Positions 46,950 through 56,956 of a stretch of DNA of 64,000 nucleotides are shown one piece after another (position 1 is the stretch's first letter; each line of letters opens with the position of its first letter). Location of the stretch: contig HG738138.1 in assembly GCA_000499405.2 (NCBI GenBank), forward strand, positions 20,995,753 through 21,059,752. Reading direction: 5' to 3'. The DNA comes from Onchocerca volvulus (taxonomy: Eukaryota; Nematoda; Chromadorea; Rhabditida; Onchocercidae). The translations under genes and the position numbers were made by a program. The notes below the pieces were generated by a model. It saw only the letters and a list, made by a program, of their open reading frames with translations. It was not told the DNA's origin and did no database searches.

Positions 46950-49900
46950 GAGATTATTCCAGTTCTGAAATTTTAGCAAATTTATGTAGATAAAATTTTG
47001 TGAAGTCTTTTAACTCTTGCAAGCATTTTTTGTTCTCTTCTAATAATATGAAGGATTCCACTGGATGAATCAAAATATTCCTCGTTAATGCGTATTAAAT
47101 TTCAACCAAACTTTTTTTTCCTGAAATTGATGACTCTTATGAATCTTTTCTAATTTTAAAATTATTTTGTGCCTGAAGAGAAATATTTTATTCCAGAAAC
47201 CACAAAATTTTTAGAACTCATTGAGCAATTTGATTTATTTACTCGGAATTTTTTTTATTTTTTAGATTTCAAAGCATTAAAGACTTTTCTGTCGATAAAT
47301 GCTTTTTTGGCCAAAATACTTCAAAATATAAAGTATTTTCGCTAAATTATGAAATACTTTAGTATATGAAGTGTCGAAATGTTGCTCAAAATTTCAATAT
47401 GCGAACTTGGAACGTAATCTGCCCGATTATGATTCATTTAAAAAAGAAATGACTTTAATTTTAAATTTCAAAAAAATTCAAGAAAATTGAAATGTTATCG
47501 TGGTTGAATTAAAAGAAAAAATTCAAAGTTGCCAATTCTGCTTAATTATTTATATATATGTGTGATTTGTGTGATTTGCATTACCATAGATGTTAAAATT
47601 TGTTTCGAAAATGATTTTGGATTGCTTGAGAAATTATGTTGCATTTTATAATTGAATATTTATTCCAGGTGATGATTCATTCTCCGATGGGAAAACATGG
47701 ATCAAATCTTTTTAACAGTGATATTATGAACTCAAATGTTGAAGGTTATGAGAGAATTGAAGGAAGTATAATTTAATATAATATCCATGAAAACATAGCT
47801 AACAGAATATCATAATTGTGACGCAATAATTATTAAAATGAAAATTAAATTATAAAATTCTTATCTTGAACAAAACGATGTTTTTAAAAAAGTTCTTCTG
47901 AAAGGAAAGTTATGTTTTCCCCATAAAATCTTACCTTCGATGTCATCGATTAGTTTATGGTGAAAGGAAATTTTATTTTTAACATTCTAACAATTTCTCC
48001 CATTGCGAAGAAATGTATAATTTAGAATAAACTTTTACATGGCGAATTTTTCTCTTAATTTTTTTCTCGCTAAATTTTCTCTGAATCATTTCACCATCTC
48101 AATTCTATAACATTTTTGACAACATATTTACATTCATTCCATTGAAAAAATTCTCTAAAGAAGGAAAATCGTTATCTCAATCGTTACATTTGAAATTGAT
48201 TTGAAAATAAAAGTTTGAAATAATTACTCTTTAAAAAATCCAAATGTTAGTTAAACCAAAGTAAATGTTTGACGGTATTTCGATCGTATAATTTCTGATA
48301 ATTACACATAATACTATAAATTAAATTGTCATTCATTATGTTGAATGAAAAATATGATTCAAGCGTGCTGTCATAAATATTAAAAATTTTGACCGCTGAG
48401 AATTTAACTTCTTTGTAATTTGAGTAAAATCTATCAGGAATTAAGGAGAAGGAAGAAGTGCTGTCGATTTGTTAATTATAATTACAATTAATGAATCAAT
48501 CGATATCTGTACTTGGCACCTTCTGAGAGTATTGTTCTCACAAGGCCTTAATGATGCATCAAATAAATGAATCGCTTGCTTGGATATTAATTACCAATTT
48601 AAATTGCTAGTTTCTTTTTTTTTTCAACTTTCCGATCACAGTTCATCCTTATATCATTAATTGAAAAGATCCGGAAAGGGAAAGAATAAGGAAGTTCCCT
48701 ATCACATTCATTAATCAAAATTATGAACTGATACAAGAAGAAACTTCATTAGATAAAATTATGTTGATTTATTTTATGATTTCGTCTTCTTTCAAGATCT
48801 CTCTCTGTGAAATTTTTGAGGGTCATTTTTGAGCGCGAAAGGCATTACCTCCACTTTAATTCCCGAAATCCAACTAATTTACGAAAATTTTGTATCATCG
48901 GTATTATTATTATTACTTTATCTTACCATACTGAGCAATTATTAAACTTCGACGCAGTTTCAAGTTTCTTCAACATTTCGCAATTCTCAAGAGCATATTG
49001 TAAACACTCTTCACGCTGCTGACCCTCAAAAACATTGATTGAAACTACAAATAGATTTTAATGTGAATAAATGGATATATTTTTTGCAGCTTTTCTCATA
49101 TAATTTTGTCTTCAAAACTCATAAATTATTTGAAAGCTTCGAGTGATTTTACATTTAAAAATATAATCGACAGAATCAAAGTTAGCAAAGGTACATTTTT
49201 TCGAGAGTAATGTAAATGAATTACACGTTTAAAATCATCAGAAATAACGGAATGCTTAAAGTTCCTTTATGAAAAAATTTCAATTTCAATTCAGCATCCA
49301 TTTCATCACACAGTGCAATATTTGAGCTTTCACAATGCACTTCTTTTTTTTTATCTTATTTTTTTCATTTTTTTAAAAATCTCAAGGGAACAAATGACAC
49401 AGAAGAATTGGAGAGAAGGAAGCTAAAGGGAAGAACGGCTGAGGCTGTTTCGTCGAATTTTCAAAGATATCTTTATTGTCAGAAAAAAATCTTTTGTTTC
49501 AATCACGCGAGCGCTGTTTGTTTCAATTTATAAATCGTCTGCGGATGGTTATGTTCATTTCAATATTTTTTTTTTTTTCTTTGTGAAAAAGTAGTAAGTA
49601 CATAGTCAGTGATGGCTAATCTATTCATAAAGTGCGACAAAAGCGCCTCAACAGGAGAAGATAAGGCTTAGAGAAATTGTGTCGCACTGCATTAACTTGG
49701 TGATCGTAGTTGTGACATTAAATTTTTTTTCAAATAACAGTAAATTATATTTCTTTTATCAAAAACAATCATAAGCTTTCAGAATTTAAGATCATTTTAA
49801 AAATACTATGTCTTAAAAACTTTACTGTTTATCACTACACTATCTCAATACTTACTTCATCTCAAAGAAAAGAATATTCTTCAAATTTTTTCAATGAATT

Positions 49901-50177
49901 TGAGACTACGGTGCTTCACTAATTACCAAATAATGATGCTTTTTTGAGACATTTCTCGGTAGACAAATCTGAAACTCATATCATGCTTAGAGATTTACGG
50001 AATTTTCGCGTCTGTTTAATAGCAATATTATATGATTAATAGCAATATTATAAACTCAAAGGGACTTGTATAGTCGCTGTTTCTTTCTGATCGTGACAAA
50101 ATTATAGGGGGTGAATTCTGCTTTTCAATTATCACAGGTTTCTTCAATTTTATTGTTTCATTAACTGGGAAATGAAC

Positions 50178-50199
50178 CTCAAACTTGGTTAATTAAACC
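50178..50199 (-). other. SL1-like 22-mer (spliced-leader-related sequence)
   Basis: Read on the minus strand, 21 of 22 bases match nematode SL1, with A instead of C at position 11 (GGTTTAATTA then A then CCAAGTTTGAG). The next bases, GTTCATTTCCC, do not match the rest of an SL RNA, and I see no convincing Sm site and stem-loops at normal spacing. It may be a spliced-leader pseudogene or the mark of a retroposed trans-spliced mRNA. Confidence 0.6.
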
Positions 50200-50203
50200 T
50201 TTA

Positions 50204-50428
50204 CTACGCGGCTGTGCGTCTTTTGAAATGATTTTTGTGCTCAGGACCCTGTTTGTTTTCGTGGATGGAGGATCCTGATACTATTTTCGGGCTATAAGAA
50301 TGCTTCTTTGTTGTCGCAGGAGTATGCGCCTTTTTTAACGCACGAGGATGGGCCTTTTGGTTAGCGCATGATGAAAGAGCGCTCTTTTTTAAAGTGCATT
50401 GACTTGATAGATAGAAAAATGACTTCAC
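50204..50428 (-). CDS. Candidate 74-aa basic protein with 8-residue tandem repeats
   Basis: The frame is open for 74 codons and rich in Lys, His, Ser and Ala. Residues 22-45 form three 8-residue units, ANQKAHPR, ALKKAHTP and ATTKKHSY, encoded by diverged 24-bp DNA repeats that keep the frame. No signal peptide or known domain. Its stop lies four bases before the SL1-like 22-mer on the same strand. Could be a small real gene or a frame-keeping minisatellite. Confidence 0.25.
   Translation of the reverse strand: MKSFFYLSSQCTLKKSALSSCANQKAHPRALKKAHTPATTKKHSYSPKIVSGSSIHENKQGPEHKNHFKRRTAA
50294..50365 (-). repeat. 24-bp tandem repeat, three units
   Basis: Three consecutive 24-base units on the minus strand, each starting GC and containing an AAxAAGGC/AAGC-CAT core, diverged at several positions. 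They underlie the 8-residue protein repeat of the small ORF. Confidence 0.6.
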
Positions 50429-50899
50429 AGTTAACTACAGCAAATACGCAATGTTAAATTTAAAACAAAGGAATCACTGGTTTTCTTCTTTTATCATCGT
50501 GATTTCAGCGACTTATATCATCTGTTACTTCTGATAATAACTATGAATTATACTTCCTCTTTTTTTGCTCATCTCCAATTTTTTATTCAGAATCACAAAT
50601 ACAATGGTATATCAAACACATTCAACGTTAAATCTTCGTGAGAGAAGTTTCTTAACAGCTACCTTTCAGCCATCAGCGATCTAATATCGAATATAACAGA
50701 AGCAGAAAGATAAGCATCTGTACTGAAAGGATTTTATATATTATTTACAAGGGGAGCAAAGCGGAAGAAATCAAACTTTTCTATCATTCTTGAGTCGCTT
50801 CTTCGCTCTGCGGCATTTTCATCCCGTAGATAAATTTTATTATTTGGTAATTTTCTAAAATATTTCAAATATTTGCAAAATGTATCAGCAGGTGTATCA

Positions 50900-51124
50900 G
50901 CAAAATGTATCCATTCTCTCATTTTCTTACTATTAGAAGAACTTCTTTCATTCAATGTAGCAGTTGCTTGCTTCTTCCTTCAACCATAATTTCTCTTATT
51001 ACTAACTCATCAGCTTTCGTTTATTTGTTGCTTTAAATATTGCTATCACAAAGTACTTTTTTAACCATCTGTTTTACCAAGCCATCAATTTAGCTATTCT
51101 TTTTGCTAATCCTTTCCACTTTGC
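50900..51124 (-). repeat. Dispersed 225-bp repeat, copy 2 (inverted)
   Basis: Its reverse complement is identical to 23981-24205 over all 225 bases. Just beyond one edge the block GATACATTTTGC occurs again about 24 bases away; beyond the other edge a 22-base segment absent from copy 1 precedes shared GCTTTGAAATTT. Confidence 0.9.
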
Positions 51125-53275
51125 ATTTCAACTTTTTCTATCGTGAAAATTTCAAAGCACAAAATAAACAAAAAAAAAAATCAATTGATAGCGAAGAGTT
51201 CAACTATAAATCATTGCATACACAATGGCTGTCGAGAAATTCATTTTAACAGCAATATCATTTATTTTTTTAGATGAGTGTGCCAAAAACGTCTTAATAT
51301 TATCACTAATCATTGGCTTAGTTCATTCGAAATAAAGTAATCCCGCAATTTAAAGTAAGAACTGTAAAATTTCAGCTTCAGTTGTAAATTCTTTTAGGAA
51401 GTGCCTTTTTTAGATGATTTGCTTATATGCTTTCATTCATGCTCGTATTTCTTCACTTGATTTTTCATCATTTACTGTATTCTGTCAAAGTAACGACGCA
51501 AATATTCTATGTTTTGACAAGATAATTACATAAATTAATGCTATTTGCAATCTCGTACATTTAAATATAATATAATTAATTATCAAATTCATCCCAGTGT
51601 TTATCGGAATGTTACTGAGGCACTAATGCATATCAAATCTAGCCGTGATGTGGAGATATTAACCATTAGTTTCATTTATAAACATCATTTCCGTCCGAAT
51701 AAGCATTTACTGGTTAATCCTTTAACGGATAGTTATCAACAAGGCGGACAATCCTTAGTGTCCTACCCGATTTTGCAACTAACTTATATGGCGCAAGTTA
51801 ACTCGTTATTGTTATTACTACTATCTTAATACTAGTCATTATTCCATAATATTGCTTTTAAGATATTATTCTCATTATTTCATGTTATCTTCTTATCAGT
51901 AATATCTTTGAAGAGTTTTTAAGTAGCACTCTAATTTCCTTTGTTTATGTCGGAATTCTGTTTTTCTTTTCTTTTTCTTTTTTTTTTTTTTTTTTGAAGA
52001 TCCTTTGATTCTTAGATTATTGCTTCCCAAATCATAATTATCAATGCTGGGTAATCTATTTCTACTGTATATCCCATTCTATAGGCTTTGCAACTCACTT
52101 TTATCAGCATTCGATTTCATTTTATTTCTGCTGATATATTAACAATGTCTTTTGAATTAATACATTAGAACTTTGATCAAATGAATGCTACCAAGTTAGC
52201 TGACTTGAAGAGAAGGAAAGAATGGAATGTATCCAGTTCTCGACAAAATGCTTTTTTAGGAGTATCTGTCATCAAATTTTTTTTGGTAACAAAATTATTG
52301 TTTTTTTTTTGGAAAGAATTGAAAATTCTTGAATTCATTTCATTTCATTTAGATTTTATTGGTCAAAATTAAATTGGATGGATTCTGAACGGAAAGACTG
52401 AAATAGCGATCAAGTTATTCATTCTTTCGCAGGTAACTGGAATAATTAGAAGTCTTTTATTGTACAAAATATGATGTAGGTAGAGTCGATTTGTGATTTA
52501 TAATTTGGATTTTGAAGACAAATTTGTCGAAAAAATAAATATCCCTTAAGACAAAAGGTCTTTAAATTAATCAATTATGCTGCAAGATAAAAGTAATGCA
52601 TTATTAAATCACAACGAATATGTGTTGGTTATAAATAATTTTTATTAGCTGATAATTGAATTGGAAGAAAAAAATTAATATTGAAGTGTTAGTTCTATGC
52701 AAATCTAAAAAATTAGAAAAATCCACTCATTCGAGCTTGTTCTTGTTTAAATTTCAAATATTTGAACATTTTCAACTGCTGTAAAGGAAGTATCTTGTTT
52801 TACTGTAATATTTTGAATATTATAATGAATCATATATTTCATCTGGCATTGAAGAAGCAACTCGAAAACAATAGTCTGTCGAAAAATTGATAAATTTATT
52901 CACTGAATTCATAGATGTCTTATCAGCTCTAAATCAAATTGCCAAGAATTGTTCGGTAAGCTCTCGATAATGGACATAAACAATCTTTATGTCACAAATG
53001 ATTCATTTTAGAACTATCATTCGGAAAATTAGAAATCTCATTAATAACTAATTTTCATTCTTTGAAAATGAATTCAGTGATTGGCCAGGAATACAGAGAA
53101 TATTGCACATTCAACACAGATGAATAGAAAGAGAATCGACTGAGTGGGGGCTATATTGCAATTTCGAATTTCGAACCCATTAGAAAAAATTTAGAGACTG
53201 GATGAATTACAGAGGAAGAGAAAATGCTATCGAGAAGGAAGGGAAGCCTCTGTTGAGATCAATCAGTGCGTTGTG

Positions 53276-53419
53276 ATGGGACGGTTGAACGAACAACTGT
53301 TTGCTCTTTCTCTTTCAGAACTTCTCGATTTTAATAAGCAGTGGTTTCGTGATCTAAGCAAGCACTTCCATCATTCGAATCCCAATGTTTTGGATGCAAA
53401 AATTGCTTATTCAGCGTAG
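53276..53419 (+). CDS. Candidate 47-aa small ORF
   Basis: ATG to TAG, reading MGRLNEQLFALSLSELLDFN near the start, and HHSNPNVLDAKIAYSA at the end. The amino-acid mix is more protein-like than most chance ORFs here, and it lies in a locally GC-richer patch. It also contains an internal TTTCAG acceptor-like site, so it could instead be an exon fragment. It ends about 60 bases before a dispersed repeat copy and may belong to a mobile-element remnant. No family recognised. Confidence 0.22.
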   Translation: MGRLNEQLFALSLSELLDFNKQWFRDLSKHFHHSNPNVLDAKIAYSA

Positions 53420-53476
53420 CTATTATCAACAGGCACCAGGAACTACAACATGCATGCAGCTGCAGTTATTAGCTCT

Positions 53477-53554
53477 GCTTACTTGAATGAAGCGTAGACA
53501 TTGGACGTGTGCTGCAAGCAGGCAATCCTTGATAAGCAGAACTGGCGCGCTGTG
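53477..53554 (+). repeat. Dispersed 78-bp repeat, copy B
   Basis: Same length and orientation as 30363-30440, with the same ends (GCTT at the left, GCGCGCTGTG at the right) and a more diverged middle. Confidence 0.7.
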
Positions 53555-56500
53555 AGATGGACTAACTGTAACAGATATTCTACTAAATATGAGTGAATGC
53601 ACATGTGCACGCATATATGCATGTCGGCATCAAGACATGCACAAATGTTTTATACTATTCCATTCCATTAGTCAGACTGATTGAATTCGGGAAGTTTCTT
53701 GTATTGCTGGATTCACCAAGCCAAGGACAGTTCTGTCGTAGGCTGATTGACGGTCATCTGATTCATCGATATCGAATTAATCTTTTTCTTATTCAGAGCT
53801 CGAAAAATTTCTTCTGCAAATGTGACTTCTTAGTTCTTTTCCAGAGCGCTCCAGGATCGCTTTGTCCAGCAGAGCTGATGGCTACCTGATCTTAGCTGAA
53901 CCGTTTGTTTTTTTGAAGCTATTTGCCTCCCTTACCAACTCCATCTTTCTTTAGAGTTTCGTCTCCATATCATCTCAAGCCATTCTTCAACTCTTTTTTT
54001 CTTTAGTAAAATTTAATTGTTATTTATAGTTTATTTCTAGTTACTCGCAAAAGCAAATTTTTAGATCGAGAACTTATGACGGAAATTGATCGTTATTGCT
54101 TCTTTCGAATCTTATTTCCATCTGTTCAAAGTTTACTTGCATTTTGTTTTTCCAAGTGAAGTTTCTCTGCTTCATATTTAAGTATAAATTGGAAAAACTA
54201 ACAGTTTAATTAATTGGTCGATACAATGATAGCTGCTTTCAAATGAATTTTTCCAAATTGTAAAATCGATTGGTCAAAACCCATTCAAAAAATGCAATGT
54301 ATTTTATGCAAGGAACATAAGAAAGCATTTCGATAGTAAATTTGAGTAAGTCTCACTGCAATTCAGATAATCTTTAGCTGCTTACTGCTTCTAATTTGAC
54401 TGGTATTTTCTTTTAAAAAAACAAATTTTTAGAAATTGATTTTTTATTCCTGGCTTTTATTTTATCAAATCTAATTGTCTTAGTTCAGATAAAAATTAAT
54501 TTGGAATATTGGGCTGTAGTCAGATTCCTGAGCATCAATGAGCGAATACTAAAGAATCCGTTTTGTTCATGGAAATGGATTTAAGTGAATTATTCAAATT
54601 TAGTAATGTTGAAACCTTTCCTTTTTGAATTATAGCGCCAAATGAGATGTCAGTTAATCATTTCCCGATAAATAGCAATTTATTCATAATTCCCAGTGGA
54701 TTATAGCTGAACAAGTGTAATTAAATTAATTATATTGAGAACCATTCAATAAACTATCGATATCAAGCATATTTAACAAACCGTCCTTTTCTATCATTTT
54801 CTCTAAAATGATTTCTTACGATGATAATTTATTTGCAATGTATAATGACTTCTTAAACAGTATTCCTTTTCAATCTAAATTTGTTGGTGAATTATATGAA
54901 TGTTACTATCTCAAAATTGAAGATGATGTTAGAATACCAAGAGAAATTACCGTTCACTTATAAAAATTAAAGTTCATTTATAAAAATATTTCTTCCGTTA
55001 ATAACTTTTTCACTCAAATGCTGCAATTAATAATTTTCGATTCAGCTGCTGATATCAATTGAAAATAGTTCCATCTTAAATAAACTTCCAGCCATTTCCT
55101 TCTCGAACTTCAATGTAACTCAAATCCTGATTATCAAATTACTAAGTCCATACTGGTTAATGATTTCATCTTCACTTGGAGAGAAAAGAAAAGTGAATCA
55201 CATGTTCAGGTATTTTTTGAAATGATATAACTAGTCGGAGTAAAGTACAGCAAGTAGATAGTGCACAGTTGCTTTGAAACAGCATTCAGTTCATTTTAAA
55301 TACTTGTTTTCATCAGTCTAGAATGCATAAGAAATCAAACATATACCTGCTTTTCTCCACACATGTAATTTTCCTGAAAATTTGACTGGCAACCTAAAAT
55401 TCTGTCGGATTTTTCCGCCTGAATTTCAAAGAAAAATGAATCATTGGATTTGAGAAATCGAAGCATACTGCGGTGTACAGCAAAATGTATGATGTAATAT
55501 TTTTTATTATTTTGTAGATTGCTTCAAAATTACGAAATAACAAAAAGTGCAATGGAAGTACAAATGGCCTCAGTGATTATTATGCTAGCTGATTAATATT
55601 GCCGTATAATTTAAAAACTTCCAATTGAGAATATATCCCTTTAAATGAAAGTTTCCTTTGTTTTGCAAATGAGATGAATCGTTGATCTCAGCAATACAGT
55701 TTGTGGTCACTTTGTCGCTGTTAGCTTTTCGGCAGATTTTGTCAACTGTTAGTTGACTATAGGCTAACAAAATAAATGTGTTGGCTTCAGGGAAAAATTG
55801 GATTGAAGCTTTAGTAATGTTTGCCTAATTGCACTTAGTATGTAAACAGCAGTCTTCTCAATTTCCTGTATTCATTTTAAATTTCTGATCTGTTTTTAAG
55901 TATGCTTGAATTGGATAATAGCGAATCTGTTTGATTTCTTTACCAATAAAGTCTTTAAATTCACTTCCAGCAAATAGATTTATACCTATTTTATTTAAAT
56001 TTTTGAACTTGCGTTATTTTTTGATTTATCGAACTTCATGAAATTTATTTTTTGAAACTGCTTTTCATGTTGCAATTGTTACTCTAATAATGTATTTATT
56101 AAGAACTATATTTGAATTAGTTTAAATCATTTGCTTTTTTGTCTCTATTTTTCATATTTCAATTTAGCTTTCAATATATTTTTAACATTTAAAGAAAAAA
56201 TTTTTTTTAATATATATATTTTTTAACGAATCAAATATCTCAAAATCCTCTAGCCCTAATGACACTTTCAAGTTTAGGTTTTTTAGAATTATTTCTTTTT
56301 TTAGCATTATTTCATAGCTAAAAGACAAATTAGTGTAAATTTATGATCGAAGTATATGTTTTCAATCCTTTTTTCTTCTTTTTTTTTTATTTCAAGATTG
56401 AAGAATTAATTCTGGAAGAAGGGTAATATATATACTCGTCGCTACATAATTATTTAAATTTCTTTATTTGTGATCATTATTCAAAATACTTTTGTCTTCT

Positions 56501-56897
56501 GTCAGAAGAAAATTGCAGTATTTGAGGATCAATGATGCGGAGATAATTTTTATGTATATCCGTTGTATATTTTTTAAATTATTCCGCGGCATTAGTTAGG
56601 AGTGCTACTCATTACATGTGCGTTTAATAGTGACATTTCAATATAAAATTATATAAACATGTCACCGTTTGTAAATATTTGTTTTTAAACATTGAAACTT
56701 TCTAATTGTCTTTACTTGGCATTATTTATTTCCATTAATCATATTTCAGTTAGGATGATATAAAACAATCATAAAGTAATATTAATATTCTTTTTCATCA
56801 ACTTTTTTCTTTTCCACCTACCTCCTAATGCAGCGCATTAATCACATTGAAGTATTTATAAAACATATGATTTCTAAAAATATATCAATTTCAGATA

Positions 56898-56956
56898 ATG
56901 AGCGCTGTCTAGAAAGATTGGCCATATTGAATCATATGCAAATTAGGAAGAAATGA
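56898..56956 (+). promoter_or_regulatory. Two upstream ORFs in the leader of the acidic-protein gene
   Basis: After an acceptor (ATTTCAG, ending 56894) the leader holds a 4-codon uORF (56898-56912) and a 6-codon uORF (56936-56956). The second stop overlaps the main start as ATGA. An in-frame TAG at 56944-56946 shows that the main frame cannot extend upstream within this exon, which fixes the start at 56953. Confidence 0.6.

Larger units (their letters stand above)
46960..56880. other. Long intergenic region
   Basis: About 10 kb without a firmly supported gene. It carries the second 225-bp repeat copy, an SL1-like sequence, a small Lys/His-rich ORF with tandem repeats (minus, 50204-50428), a 47-codon ORF (53276-53419), the second 78-bp repeat copy and a 28-base alternating purine/pyrimidine run. 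GC content rises at about 53200-53900. Confidence 0.55.

Noticed and set aside
50100..50200. Functional SL RNA gene
   Set aside because: Only the 22-base leader matches. The donor-side sequence does not pair with the leader as in SL RNA, and no proper Sm site with flanking stems is seen at the right distance; kept only as an SL1-like sequence.
51545..51829. 94-codon plus-strand frame in the long intergenic region
   Set aside because: No acceptor-consistent start, no motif, and a terminal poly-Leu from TTA/CTA-type repeats; probably chance.
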